The position numbers and the translations under genes are program-made. 64,000 nt of DNA from Chlorokybus atmophyticus (taxonomy: Eukaryota > Streptophyta > Chlorokybophyceae > Chlorokybales > Chlorokybaceae): positions 79,172 to 143,171 of the forward strand of contig RHPI01001052.1 in NCBI GenBank assembly GCA_009103225.1, read 5' to 3'. Positions 24,962 to 37,645 of this stretch are shown one piece after another. Position 1 is the first letter of the stretch. Every line of letters begins with the position of its first letter. The notes beneath the pieces were generated by a model. It was given only the letters and a program-made list of their open reading frames with translations, ran no database searches and had not been told where the DNA came from.

Positions 24962-25545
24962 CTGAATCACCAACACTTAACAAGTGAGTCCCAAGGGACT
25001 CCCATGTCATCATAACAAGACAAGTTCAGTACCACAGCGGGGAAAGTTGGGGTTTTGCAATAACACAGAATGTAAACAAAGGGTCTGTTGTGGTCTCCCA
25101 GCAGAAGTGATGTGAGGGTTGCACAGTCACACTCTTTGTTTCAACAATGTGCCTGCAATGCCCAAGTACACTCCAAATGTCAGCAGCAACGCGGGTGCAA
25201 AATGGGCGCAATCGGTTAATTATGCAGATGGGATATGGACTGTTGCGTTGCTCGCCCTTGCTTACCACAGTTGTGACAACATGGCATGCGAGAACGTACT
25301 TCATGCATTGCCATGGCATCGGTACAAGCTAGTCGCAAACCAGCTGTGTCAGCTAGAGAATGCTGTCAAAACAACTCGCCAACAAGTGCATCACAGACAC
25401 ATCAAAGTTGACCAGTCACACAGCACAGATGATGTACACCAACAGCACATCCCGGACTAGCTAAGCTCCTCTCAACAACAGCTCTGTACAACAAGGCTTG
25501 TACAGCACACGCAGACCAAGTCACACAAATACACACCAGAATAGA

Positions 25546-28089
25546 CTAATGCTGGCTCCATTGAATCTTGCTGATGTCAATGCCCTCTTGGACCATCTCC
25601 CAAAGCGGGCTCATGGCACGCAGCTTCTCAACTTGCTCCACAGTCTGCCAAACACCAATGCCAGACTCAATCAGCACACTCTCCAAAACCATCGAAGGCA
25701 CACAAGAAGCACGCAAAAACCCCCACCGTTTCAATGGCATACTCAATCTCTGCTTCTGTGGTGAAGCGCCCGATCCCAAACCGTATAGACGTGTGTGCCA
25801 TGTCCTCTGCTACACCCAGCGCGCGCAACACGTAGCTGGGCTCCAAACTGGCACTGGTGCACGCACTCCCGCTGGACACAGCCATCTGCAGAACAAAGCA
25901 ATGAACACATGCGCACAAAAACCATGACAAAGCACGACCGCTGAAACATGAGATACAATACAACAGTCCGGCCACCAGCTGGTGCTCACTTGCTTGAGGC
26001 CCATCAGTAAGCTTTCGCCCTCAACATGAGCAAATGACAGGTTGAGGTTGCCAGGGTATCGCCGCTCAGCGTCACCATTGAGCACGACGCTTGCAATGCG
26101 GGAGGTAATGCCATCGTACAAGCGCTTTGACAAGCGCTCAGCATGTTGCCGATCCCGCTCCATCTCCTGCAAGGCGACTTCTGCAGCGGCCCCAAAGCCA
26201 ACAACGAGAGGCGTAGGCAAAGTGCCACTGCGCAAGCCTCGTTCCTGCACAACAACGCAACAACCATGAGACACAAAAGCCGGTGTTTGCACTGCCACAC
26301 AGCACATGTTGACTAAAACAGCACAAGTGACAGGAGCCACCACTCAAATCACAAGCACGATATCGACAGAATGTCAGCAGAGACTGGCTGGTGTGACAAC
26401 CAGAAATGATCAGTTGACCTGCTCACCTGTCCACCACCGTTGATGAGAGCCTGCATCCGCACACGTGGTCGCCTTCTGATGTAGATTGCACCAACACCTT
26501 TCGGGCCGTACAATTTGTGTCCGCTCAAGGACATAATGTCGATGTTCATGGCGTTGACATCCACGGGAATCTTGCCGGCAGCTTGAGCAGCATCAGTGTG
26601 GAAAAAAACCTTCTTTGCTCTGCAGAGCTTGCCAATCTCTTCCATCGGCTGGACCACACCAATCTCATTGTTGACAGCCATGATCGACACCAAGGCAGTG
26701 TCAGGGCGGATCGCTTCTTCCAGCTTTTGCATATCTATCAATCCGTTTGGCTGTACAGGCAAGTACGTGACGTCAAAACCCTCCTGTTGCAGCTGCCGGC
26801 ACGAGTCCAGCACGCACTTGTGGTCCGTCTGCGTGGTAATGATGTGCTTCTTTTTGTCCTGGTAGAAGTGAGCGACACCCTTGATGGCCATGTTGTTGGA
26901 CTCCGTTGCACCAGATGTGAAGATAATCTCCTTTGGGTCGGCGTTAATCAACTTCGCAACTTGCTGCAGAGAAGCTACGGTTGGAATGAACGCATGGATG
27001 CCAAAATTGCAAATTTGTAAGTGATCATTGAGATATTGAAGTTGTGAGTACGTACGCTGCATGTGCAACCACAAACCTGTCTGGCTCGTTCGATAGCATC
27101 TTCTGACTCCCAGCCATAAAGATGCGTTCTTGAATGCGGGTTACCATACTGCGGCAAGAAGGTTCAAGTCGTGGCAATAATCCAAACAACTACACGTGTG
27201 AGTGAAATAGCAAACTCACCAGGTCTATGTAGTACGGTAGCATAGCATCAAGCACACGCGGATCCACGGGCGTCGTGGCTTGCATGTCCAAGTACAGGGG
27301 ACGGCCCACAACTTTAATACCCTTCACCTCATACACATCTGCTAGCACACACGATGTTTACAAATCTACACACTTCGACTATTACAATAACAGGGCATAC
27401 GTCCAGCATACACTACGGCTTGTGACAACTACTGTGACGGACGCGCAGTGTACACTCATCATGTGCCACAGCTGGTATCCTCAAGCCAAATGTAAACGCA
27501 GTGACTATCAAGGTAGCTCTTTGGTAGATACCAGATGGTGAATTTGCCTTACGACAGTCGCAGGGCGATTCCAACCATCGCACGATGACTCAGGGCTAGG
27601 TACAGGCAGTTCGCTGGTAGGAATACTTGTAAACGGTGTCACTCAACTGCACGCGTGAAACAGCATGCCTACTAGTGCTAGAAACGGCAGACGACCATTG
27701 TCTGCATGCAAGAGAAAAGGTATACACAGTGCTGCATGCAGCAAGTCAGATTTAGGAAACACACTCTCCAGCTGACAAGCGTGCAGCCAAGCACAGCGGC
27801 CGATTTCTGCAAGCACAGTCCTGCAATACCCACCTTCCTCAGCGATCTCTTCTGCTAGAGCAACCTCAGCCGCTGATGCATGGTTGCGCAACTGGCAGGA
27901 AGCAGCAGCAGAAGGCACGGCTGCTGCTACACGGCCAGATGCGCAAGCACCTGCAGCAGAGAGCAATCTGCTGCTGCTGCTGGTAACGCCGCCGACGGCT
28001 GGCGTCTGCCCAGCAGCATGCGCAGCCGCCGCTGTGGCCCGACGCACAAGAGGCGCAAGCACCCTCGCCGCCATAGCAGGTACTAGCAA
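25546..28089 (-). CDS. NFS1: Mitochondrial cysteine desulfurase NFS1 (IscS type)
   Basis: Minus-strand exons 28089..27834, 27338..27220, 27148..27077, 26963..26427, 26244..25990, 25885..25727 and 25644..25546 give 498 residues. The enzyme is the PLP-dependent sulfur donor for Fe-S clusters. Visible: a basic, Ala/Arg/Ser-rich presequence; [29 protein letters not shown]; the PLP-contacting histidine in [13 protein letters not shown]; the PLP lysine in [26 protein letters not shown]; and the active-site cysteine loop [16 protein letters not shown]. It ends KIQWSQH, close to the usual eukaryotic ending. A second ATG at 28074 (MAARVLAPL) may be the true start. The gene is head to head with FAM91, about 0.6 kb apart, over a G-run. 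Confidence 0.95.
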
Positions 28090-28195
28090 CGGACCAGCAC
28101 CAAACTACGCAGACACCTCCTCAAGCCACAACGCCAACAACCCCGCCGCCGCCGCCGCCACCGCCACCGCCGACGTCGCTGACCTGAGTATCACT

Positions 28196-28210
28196 GGGGG
28201 GGGGGGGGGG
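28196..28210. repeat. G homopolymer in the NFS1/FAM91 shared upstream region
   Basis: Fifteen consecutive G residues between the two divergent start codons. A similar run (29157-29170) lies in FAM91 intron 1. Both are potential G-quadruplex or sequencing-slippage sites. Confidence 0.85.
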
Positions 28211-28703
28211 TAGGTTTTGAGGCGATCACTGAACTCAAGCGTTCAGTGAACTTACTGCCCGCCTGGTATTGATGCATTTGCAGCAAAGGGCCCGAGTTCA
28301 GTGAGTTCGGTTACGATTGATCGCATCGGTTCGGTGAACATGCTTATGTCCACACAGACGTCAACTACCTGCTGGAGGTGGAGGCAGAGGCGGAGGCGCA
28401 GGCGGAGGTGGCGGGTCCCGGATGGGCAGCTGGAGTTGGATTACTATGCTATCAACTGTGTGGGCGATTGGTGTTCCTGTGTGACAGGCAGCAGCGTGTA
28501 AGTGTGTATACACGTGCGTACTGAAGACGCAGCAGCAGACGCCTGTTCCGCCATGCTAGCTGGTCGGCTGTCTTGGCAGCGGGCAAGGCGGATGCTACAT
28601 TGGGGCGATTGAGTATTTCATGGGGCGATTGTTTGAGATGTTTGTAGTGTTGTGCTGATTCCATTGCCACTTGCTTGAATCAACTGCACGCTAGCGGGCA
28701 AGC

Positions 28704-31700
28704 ATGGAGGGCGCCATTGCTAAGTCTGTGCGCGAGGAAGTGCCTTGGGAGCAGCTGCCGGAGCGGGTCAGAAAGGCTCTTGTTTCCAAAGACGCATGGC
28801 GGTCCAAGTAAGCGGCTAGCCTTGACATTTGTCCATGTCTTTGGCCATGCATTGTTGCTGTTGGGCACTGCATGGCATGCTTGTTCAAAGAAAGGAGAAA
28901 GTGCCTTGGGGACTGTTGTTCACTGGCTGCACGACCTACTCCAGCTCATATGTTTTTGACGACGTAATTGAACTCCCACTCTGTCCTATCATCACGTGTT
29001 GCGGCAATGCACTTCGTGTCTCCCTCAGTCTAGCAGACATGCATACACACATTGCTCCTTATCTGACTCTCCGCTTAGATCTACCAATGAGAACATGATA
29101 GGCAATACTGCATGTTCATTCTTATGCGAAAGCCTGTTTTGATGGCACAGGCGCAAGGGGGGGGGGGGGGCCGAGAGTTGTCGTTGCGACAATCTTGCAA
29201 GCAGATTAGCATCCATAACAGTGTCTACTTACCAGTCCCAACACAGCGCATATTATGATCCCGTAAGCACAGGCCTCAGACTACGGCGTGCAATGTAGGC
29301 ACTGACCCCACAATATGCGACAGGGTCAAAGCGTATTGGGTTGCCAGGGGCCAGCGCTACCCAGGCACTACTTATGCCAAGGAGATTTGCACCGAAATAG
29401 ACTATTATGAGGAGTTGATACGCCACACAAGAGCAAAGATGAGGGTATAAAATTGCTCTGCATCTATATTTTCACATAAAAGAAGCGAAACATCCCTGCC
29501 ATGACATGTCATTTGTGGGGTGGCATGTGTGCTGTTGTTGTTGGCTTCAGCTCTAGTAGCTATGGTAACACGAGTGTTAAAGCTGTTGCGACACATGACA
29601 AGAGTCAGCTTGACACGGTCTCACGCGACTGCCTTGTTCAGGTTTTCCCGTACCACCTTGCAGACGTGATATGCCGAGTGATGCGGTTAACACCGTTCAA
29701 GTATTACCGACAGCTGTTGTATGACGTCATGAAGAACGGTAGGGTTGTTTGCCCATTCATGCACAAGTGGGCTGTGGCGTAACAACGGGTGGATGTATTG
29801 ACATCTAACAAGGTCACATGTCTCCCAACAGAATCGTCATATGACACAATTCCAAACTTTACAGCAGCAGACGCTTTGCGTCTGACAGGGATTGGGCGCA
29901 ATGAGTTCATTGAGATCATGAACAAATGCCGAGCCAAGGTACAGGGCTGTATGTGGACATGTCATGACGCGGCTGTTGCAGTTCCTCTGTACTGTTGACC
30001 TGAGCCTGCACATGTGTCAGCTTCTCTGGAAGGTCAACAAAGCGCTGGCCAAGGAGTATATACCTGAGGAGCCAATTGAGTTCCCAATGGAGAGTTGGTG
30101 GCAAGTCAAAGCAGTGAACTTCACGCTTGAGGAGTTTAAGAAGCTTAGTCCAGATGAGCTGGCGCTCATTGATGCGGTTGTCAAGCAAGGCCGAGACACT
30201 GTTGGGCAAAATGACATGCGCATCATTCGCCGCCTGTATCGTCTTGGCCTGGTTTACTTGGATGTACCTATGAACGGAGACGATCGGATATCAGGTATAC
30301 TGAGGGTCCAGTATCATGTGTCATGTCAGGTCCACGCGGTTAAGCCATGTGCTAGCTTGTCAGGGCTGTTCATGCATGTTGAGTGTGCGAATGGACTCTT
30401 ATGCAGTGCCACCTCTGGAGTACTTTGTCTCCAACAAGAACCAGTCTGATGACAACGCGACAGAAGGGTACGTGACTGCATTCTGGGGCAGTGCGCGAGT
30501 TGTGTGCATGGTAGTATATACAACTTACGGATGCCATACACAGGCTGTTGTACGCGATGTTTGTTGCAAGCACCGAGCGGACAACAGTAGCAGAGCTGGC
30601 GGCATTGCTGAGGGCAGATCTGGGCCAGCTTTGCGCGGCAGCTTCCATTGCCTGTCGCCTTGGTTTTGCTAAGAAACACCTTGACTCCTTATCACCAAGG
30701 TGCCAACTTGGTGTTTGCTAGTCGAGACCTGCTTGGTTACTTGGCTATCAACTTATTGCCTAGGGTATGAGCTGCTGTCCTTTTCCCACCAGGTCAACAG
30801 ATGGCGCCGACCGCCAACCCTTTGCCAATGGGAACTTGCTGGATCGCGATTTGCCGCGGTCGTCTCCTCAAGAGTTTGCCTTTGTTGTAGACACAACGCT
30901 AACATCCTTCCTGCTGATGGGCAACCTCTCCGCAGGTATGGTCTAACACATATATGAGAACCTGTTCCACCGTTTGGTACTATATCACACATGCTGCCGG
31001 ATGTTGGTGTTCACAGCATCCTTGTGGCAGGGGTGAAGCGACATGCGTACACGCTTTTTGAGGTAGGAAAGCTAGCCGACTCCAGCACTGGAGAGTTCCT
31101 GCACGAGTTGGACCTCATGGCTCAAGCAGAGGTGCACTATGAGGGCGAGGTAAGTGGAAGGTGCCATGCAGTTTATTATGAGCATATTCCCACTTGCTGG
31201 CCCGGGCAGCAAGACAAATTGTATATAACCAACTTAGGTCAAGCGTTTCTATGACCATGCCATCTCCTTGCATCGCGCTTTGAAGTGTCTGCTTCATCGC
31301 ACAACACCAAAGCCTGACGTTGCTCAAATAGCCTCTCCACCTGTTGTTGCACTGATTGCGGTCACAGCAGGTATGTATCCTTATCAACATTTTGGAAGGT
31401 TCCACAATTGCTCCCTTGTCATGTTAAATGTGCCTGCAGATACGGACCTTATCTCTTTGAGTCCACCCACTGGGGCGCAAAGCGCGTTTGAGGAGGATCT
31501 GTTTAGCTTGAAGGAGAACCCATTTCGGGAGGACACTTCAACTGCAGAACAACCTGCGCCTGTGCCGCAACAGCATGAGCAAATGGCGCAAAGTTCAGAA
31601 CGTGCAGACGTTGTTCCAGATGGCCATACTGCTGGTGTTGAAATCCTGCGGGCTGACAGTCTTGAAGCGCTGCCTCCCGCCATTTGCCGCCGCATGATGA

Positions 31701-33136
31701 GTAGAGATTATGCCGTTGTGCTCGCCATGGCACCACTGGCATCACCACCGTTGCCGATTCCACCTCACTTGCCAGGTATGCTCGATATGGATGCCCTGAC
31801 AGACATGTTGTTCTCCTTCCTATTGAGTTTGTCGAGCTCATTGTGGGTTGTATCAGGCCCAGCATACTTTGGTTCGCCTGCGCCGGAAGCACGTGCCCCA
31901 TGGTTGCGTCTGCTGCTGTACCAAGCGGCTGGTGCAGGGCTGCCCACTCTGGCGCTGGCCCAAGGGCAGCGCCTGCGTCTGTTGCCGCCGGCGTTGGCCG
32001 GCACGCAGCGTGTGCTGCTCTGTCCCTGGGACGACCTGGGCGATGTTGGAGGTGGCAAAGGGTAAGCAACAGCTGGCAGTCCACAGCTACACTCAGTATT
32101 CGGTTGATTGGTTAGCAACGCATAATGCATTGGGGGCCTTGTGTCTGTGTGCATGGATGTATAAGCAAGCAATGCGTCTTCGCACTTATATCTTGTACAA
32201 CGCTTGCAGAGAGCCATGGGCGGTAAGCCGTGACACGTTGCTTGGCACCCTCAACGATTGCTTGAGGTCAACCGCTGTTCTGGCTCAGCCGCTACCTGAC
32301 GAGGGCGACTCAGACGGAAAGGGGCACACCGCTGTGCACACAGTGGACGTGCCCCTTCCGCTGCCTCGGCATGATGATGACGGTGGTGAAGCTGGCAACA
32401 GAGAGCTGACAGAGCGCCAGAGACTGAGCCGTCATCCCGCTGTCCTGCACGCTGTGGATGAACTTCAACTGCAGACGTGTGTTGGCTTCATACGCATGGT
32501 ATGGCATAGCCACATCTCCACATAATGTCCGAGGCCAGTTATTCTTCATCTATTCATTCCCTGTGTAATATCACACTCATGAAACAGGTACGCATTGGAA
32601 AGACTGGTGCAGACCGCTGGGTCCCGCAAGACCTGCAGTTTGGAGTGCCTCTATTTGACCCAGAGTTGTGCAAGGAGATTTGCGACCGGGCCGTGCGGTT
32701 GGGCCTTTTTGCCGCAGCCAACTTAGAAAAGCATCGCAACGCCATGGCAAACTTGCGCTCTCGGCTGCTGGCCCTTATAGCATCCCTCAACCAGACTTGG
32801 GTGGACGGTTCGCCCAGCCCAGTCCTGGACTCTAATGAAAGCTCTCCAGGCGCTGAAGACTCCAGCAGCACAGACGCTCCAATACCAGGCTTCATGGCCA
32901 CACCCGATAACACTAAGAACAGAAGCAGCAGCCAGGGTGGGGCAGCGAGCAACAACGAGGAAGAGGATGTGCAGGCCCTCGGCGTGTACCGCGCCGCGCA
33001 GCCCAGCGTGAACCTGTACTTTGATGGCTTGAAGCTTGCACCAGCCGTGCTGGACAGATGTACACAGGGTAGACTGGTGCCGGCTATCCTTGGGCCCGCA
33101 CCGTGTGCTCCTGGTGCGAGACGCAAGTTGGCGTAA
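28704..33136 (+). CDS. FAM91: FAM91 family protein (Golgi-vesicle tethering partner)
   Basis: Exons 28704..28807, 29324..29444, 29642..29738, 29832..29938, 30021..30294, 30407..30467, 30544..30699, 30793..30935, 31031..31149, 31238..31370, 31440..31775, 31857..32061, 32210..32498 and 32588..33136 give 897 residues. Family landmarks: the start [42 protein letters not shown]; the signature [63 protein letters not shown] with [22 protein letters not shown]; and [11 protein letters not shown]. In animals FAM91A1 forms a complex with TBC1D23 and WDR11 that captures endosome-derived vesicles at the trans-Golgi. A low-complexity acidic/Ser-rich insertion (about 31440-31640 and 32820-32960) separates the conserved blocks. 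The last exon could carry a further splice, since its end is less conserved. Confidence 0.93.
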
Positions 33137-33880
33137 TGCAACCTGTTGGCTTGCTGGTGATGACATGGATGTTTGCACTTGTTTTGTGACTTACATTATC
33201 AACCGCCATTGTGCCGTCATTGGTTGTGCATACACAGCGTGTTGAGCCTTACACGCACACTCTCCGTATGTATATACATACAACTGAGAATATTCAACTC
33301 TCATACACGTATGTGCCTGCTGTGATGGTCAATGTTGCATGACACTCGCACTTGTCTTTGCATAATGACGCTCGCATTGCAGGTTGGCCATAAGTGCAGG
33401 GCTTGGACGGCCGTCAGCTTGCCACGAAAACCATGATCATGCAAGTTACTGCTTCTGAACCCTATCTATAGTGAAGAATTGAGCAACATACAGTTGATAC
33501 AAATGGGTTGACCAAAAACAGCAGAACATGTAGCAAGTGGCACTACTTGGCCAATGCACTGTTCAGATGTCCAAAGCTTCATCTTTCATGCACACACACT
33601 CAATCGGAGAAGCGCCTCTTGAAAGCAAGAAGTTGCTTGCAACTACCCCTGAGATGCAGAAGGTTGCTACAAACCCCTTGGGCGATGCTGAACGTACAAA
33701 ACGTCACTTAAAACTCACTCAGCGACATATCTAGCTTGGGACCTGCAGGCCTTGGTCTAGCAGCCATAGCCCGTTGGCTGCTGCGACTTTGATGAACTGG
33801 CGAAGGCATGGATAAGAAACTTACAAGAAATGTGCGGGGTGGGCTCGCGTGCGGTATATACACATCATTTGATAGAGCTA
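33137..33880. other. Convergent intergenic region between FAM91 and BET1
   Basis: Holds the 3' ends of two convergent genes. No other gene seen. Confidence 0.6.
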
Positions 33881-35545
33881 CTACTTTCGGGTCATCCAGT
33901 ACAGGAGAATGAACACAGCGAAGCAGATGCCTATGAAGATCACCAGTTGACGGCTTGATTTTGTCGACATGATCTGTAGTAAACGCCCGCCAGTTAGTAC
34001 ATTGCCAAATGATGTCCCTTTTTGTACTATTATGGACTGAGGCAGGGTTGAAATCTTCACCAAAGAAACGCACCAAGCAACCTCGCAGCATACCTTGTTG
34101 AATCTATCCATGGTGCCCCCAAGTAGCCCTCGTGTACCATCCATATCTTGCCCCTGCATGCAGCTGGTTATGTCGTGGTACTAGTGCTAGACTACAACCG
34201 GCCACACATGCATGAACAAGACCAAAAAGGTGGTTGCTAAGGCCTCACGCTCGGGCCATAGTAACATGGGGGATACGAAATTGAAGCCTGGCTGTTCATG
34301 TGCAACTGGCAACGGTGAATACTACTCACCATGCGATCCAGAAGGCGGTGTTGGCTGTCAACCTCTTGATTAATGTCCATAGTCACCTGCCATGGGACCA
34401 ACACAACCACGTTTGCTTTTGCCTGTACTTGACAGTGTGACCCTCAACACTGGTTAATCCCAACTAAAGAAGCTATTCGATGCCAATCGCAACTGCCAGT
34501 ACATGTAATGCTTCCCCTGCATATGTGCGTGTACGCACATGTAGATACCTACAACACCTCAGCACACCTGCATGCTGAAATCTAGTGGGTATCTACATAT
34601 GTGTGCGAGCATGTATGTAAGCACATGCATGTGTTTGTGGGCGCATGTTGTCCACATGTGAATATGGACCTATGAGCGTGTATATGCACACATGCATATA
34701 AGCGAGACCAATGTGCCCAGCGATCAACTATGCATCGATGCACAGTTGATCGCCCACCACCAATGTATCGCAAGCAAGTGCGTACAACCAATGTGTGCAC
34801 ATTACCCGTTTGAGGATGGACACGCGGTCAGAGAGCTTGTCGAGGGATCGATCGTTCTCCTGCTCAGCGAGTTCACGGTCATCATAGAGCTGCCCGCGCT
34901 GCGCGTTGCCGCTGTCCGTCGCGGCCTCGATGTCATTGAACAGCGCCCCGCGCGCCGAACCCAGGCCGCTGCCCCTGCTTTACATGTGCATGCCGTGTCG
35001 CTTTGGGAGCAGCACAAACAAAGGTGTTCAACGGGACGCACGAAGCATTCCTATGTTGTGCATACATGCTCAATTGATGAATCCAATCAACCGCGAAAGC
35101 ATTGCTAATTCAGTTGGCAATCATAAGCTAATGCCCCAAAGCTGCAGTATGATGGTGGCATGACGCCAACGAACATCCGAGCTTGCGCAAAATGTACGCA
35201 TGCAAACGTGGACAGCTATACACAACACCCTGGACATGACTGAGAGTTGCAGCTTCGTATGGCTGGATGTGAAGGACAGTTATGTATGCTTGCTTTGGCA
35301 AGGACTGTTGCTAACCTGCGCTCTATCTAGTCGCTGTTATAGTACAGCGTACAAGTTTCATTTTGCGCTGCAAACACGGGTCTTGGAAAGCAAGTGCGTT
35401 TTTGCTGCTGCTGCTGCTGCTGCTACTGCTGCATTGCTAACTACCCTCAATGAAACCTTGATTCCAGTACATTCAGGCTTGTGTTGAGATCTGCGCTGAG
35501 ATTGAAAGTCAACCAAGCACAAATCCCAACCAACCTCTTGTTCAT
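33881..35545 (-). CDS. BET1: BET1-type Qc-SNARE
   Basis: Minus-strand exons 35545..35535 (tentative), 34974..34806, 34386..34330, 34153..34094 and 33973..33881 give 129 residues. The protein drives fusion of ER-to-Golgi or intra-Golgi vesicles as a tail-anchored Qc-SNARE. The SNARE helix runs ENDRSLDKLSDRVSILKR, then VTMDINQEVDSQHRLLDRM with the zero-layer Q in DSQHRLL, then MDGTRGLLGGTMDRFNK. The tail is one hydrophobic helix (LVIFIGICFAVFILLYW) followed by MTRK. Length fits BET1/BET11. The 11-nt first exon (ATG AAC AAG AG) fits the required phase and resembles the short basic start of BET1, but its donor (GTTGGT) is weak. The gene is divergent from CHMP2; a CTG run sits in intron 1 near 35406. 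Confidence 0.86.
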
Positions 35546-35963
35546 GGCAGCCGGCTGACAAATCACTAGCTGCTGCGGTTGCAACGACCTCCTCCTGCCA
35601 GAGAGCGCCTGCCTTGTTCTACGTCAGTGCTCGTGTGTGCTCACTCTTTCAAAACGCAAACATCAAGAGCAAGAGCCACCGCCCCCTTCACCTCCTCGGG
35701 TCATCACGTCCGCCGCCCGCCTCCCCTCCGTCCGCCGCCACGTGGCAATCGCTCAGGCCCTAACCACACACTCCTCCACATTGACACGCTAGCTTGCTGC
35801 GCATTTATTGTTGCGTGGCAGAGTGCAGGCCTGTGCGGGGTGACGCTGACCTGAGGGCAAGGAGGAGCAGGAGGAGGGAAGCAACACCGACGACGACAAG
35901 GACAAGACTGACCGAGGGTGCTCTCGGTCCGGCCTGGTGTGGTGTTGTAAGGCTTTGTTGAGT

Positions 35964-36005
35964 TGGCCTGGCCTGGCCTGGCCTGGCCTGGCCTAGCCTA
36001 GCCTG
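35964..36005. repeat. Tandem TGGCC/GGCCT pentamers between BET1 and CHMP2
   Basis: About eight copies of a GGCCT-type pentamer, the last ones changed to AGCCT. They sit in the 613-base space between two divergent start codons, so they may be promoter sequence. Confidence 0.85.
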
Positions 36006-36158
36006 GTTCATACGCCATTGGCTGAGCGGCAAGTTAGCAACCAAGCAGGCACACCGGCGGTTGTGCGTACACTGCCTGACCAGGCCAGTGCAGGCCGGGC
36101 CAGAGTGAGGCGGAGGAGGACTGTTTGCCAGTGCCAAACAGTCAATCAGGCAGGCAGG

Positions 36159-37645
36159 ATGAATTTCCTGGGAGGTAAGAAGCAGACGCCCAAGGAGGCT
36201 ATGAGGGAGAGCAAGCGGGAGATGGCGCGAGGCGAGCGCGACATGGAAAGGGAGCTCATGGTATTACTTGTGTTCTCTATGTTGTGTGCGCCCAAGTCTG
36301 CACACAATCTGTATGTCATTGCAATTCTACATGACTACTACTCAGCTCATCAAATTGCAATGCGGTTCATACCGGTACATGTAGTTGCATTTGAGTTTCA
36401 GTGGTAGAACTCAAGATGAAGCTGTCTGCGACAGGTCACATCTTTTCAGACATTTATGTAGATAGTGCGCGGATGCTGTAATGTATGGTTGAGTGATGTA
36501 CACATGCACGTGTTGCAGGCGTTGCGTCGCGAGGAGACGGCTTTGAAGCAGGAGATCAAGCGCGCTGCCGCGCAGGGCAACACGGAGGGAGCCAAGCAGC
36601 TGGCAAGGCATATGGTACGCAGTGATTTGTCGCAAATGTCATCCTGTCAATGGCAAATGCACGTGCGTGCATGTGCGTGTATGTGCATGCATGCGCGAGA
36701 TCGCACGTGTTTGTGTGTGCGTACGTGCATGCCTAATGTATGCATGTATGTGTATGCGCACTTACGTGTGCGCGTCTGATCTCTTTGTGGTGATGTGTGC
36801 AGATTCGGCTGCGGGCGCAGCAGACGAAGATGATGAGCGGGAAGGCGCAGCTGAGAGGCATCGCCACGCACGCGATGACGATGCAGTCTACCGCTACCGT
36901 CGCCAAAGCCTTGGGCAGCGCCACCGCCGCCATGGCCAGCATGAACCAGGTAGTCAATGTGGAAATGTACACATTAGCAAGGATGAGCCTGTACAACACA
37001 CGCATGCTCACACTTGTTCGTGCGCATGCGTGTGTTCACAGGGGACATGCGTATACCAGTGACATGCGCAAGCACATACATGGATGCGCATGTGCGCACG
37101 CACAGATATCATCACACTGTATGCAAGCATTGCGTGTGTCATGCGCACGCACGCGTGCATACACATGCCTGCGCGCATGTGCATGTGGGCCCATGCGTGC
37201 GCACGTGTGACCGCGTGTGTCGTGAAAGACTACATCCCCGTTATTGACAGGTGTTGGATCCTGTGAAGCAGCAGAGGACGCTGCAGGAGTTCATGAAGCA
37301 GGCGCAGCAGATGGACATGGCGGAGGAGATGATGGGCGACGCCATGGACGACGCCCTCGACAACGACGAGACCGAAGGAGAGACCAACGAGCTCGTCGAC
37401 TCCGTACTCGACGAGATCGGAATCAACGTCCAGTCGCAACTTCTCTCCGCGCCGAAAAAACAACTCGCTGTTGCCGCACCCTCAACCAGGTATTACCATC
37501 ATGTTGGTTTGTGTGTTGAGGATGAGTCAGGCAGTTTTGAGGATGTTGCTAATGTGTGTATGTGTGTGTTGGGTGGTTGTCGTGCAGTGAGGATGTTGAT
37601 GCCGGTGAAGAGTTGGAGCGGAGGTTACGTGCGTTGAAGTCATGA
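36159..37645 (+). CDS. CHMP2: ESCRT-III subunit CHMP2/VPS2
   Basis: Exons 36159..36260, 36519..36614, 36803..36949, 37251..37489 and 37588..37645 give 213 residues, the usual length. The protein is a late ESCRT-III subunit that recruits the VPS4 ATPase for membrane scission at endosomes, cytokinesis and membrane repair. Visible: the start MNFLGGKKQTPKEAMRESKR, a long basic helical half, KMMSGKAQLRGIATHAMTMQ, an acidic second half MAEEMMGDAMDDALDNDETE, and a C-terminal MIT-interacting motif of the form LxxRLxxLK (ELERRLRALKS). Introns 2 and 3 carry alternating purine-pyrimidine tracts. Start choice: the first ATG, which gives the conserved N-terminal helix. A short inverted repeat (GACTGTTTG/CAAACAGTC) lies just upstream. 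Confidence 0.95.

Noticed and set aside
24056-24976. A 306-codon minus-strand frame as one exon
   Set aside because: It runs through two introns. Only 24961-24698 and 24613-24500 are exons; the rest is alternating-dinucleotide intron.
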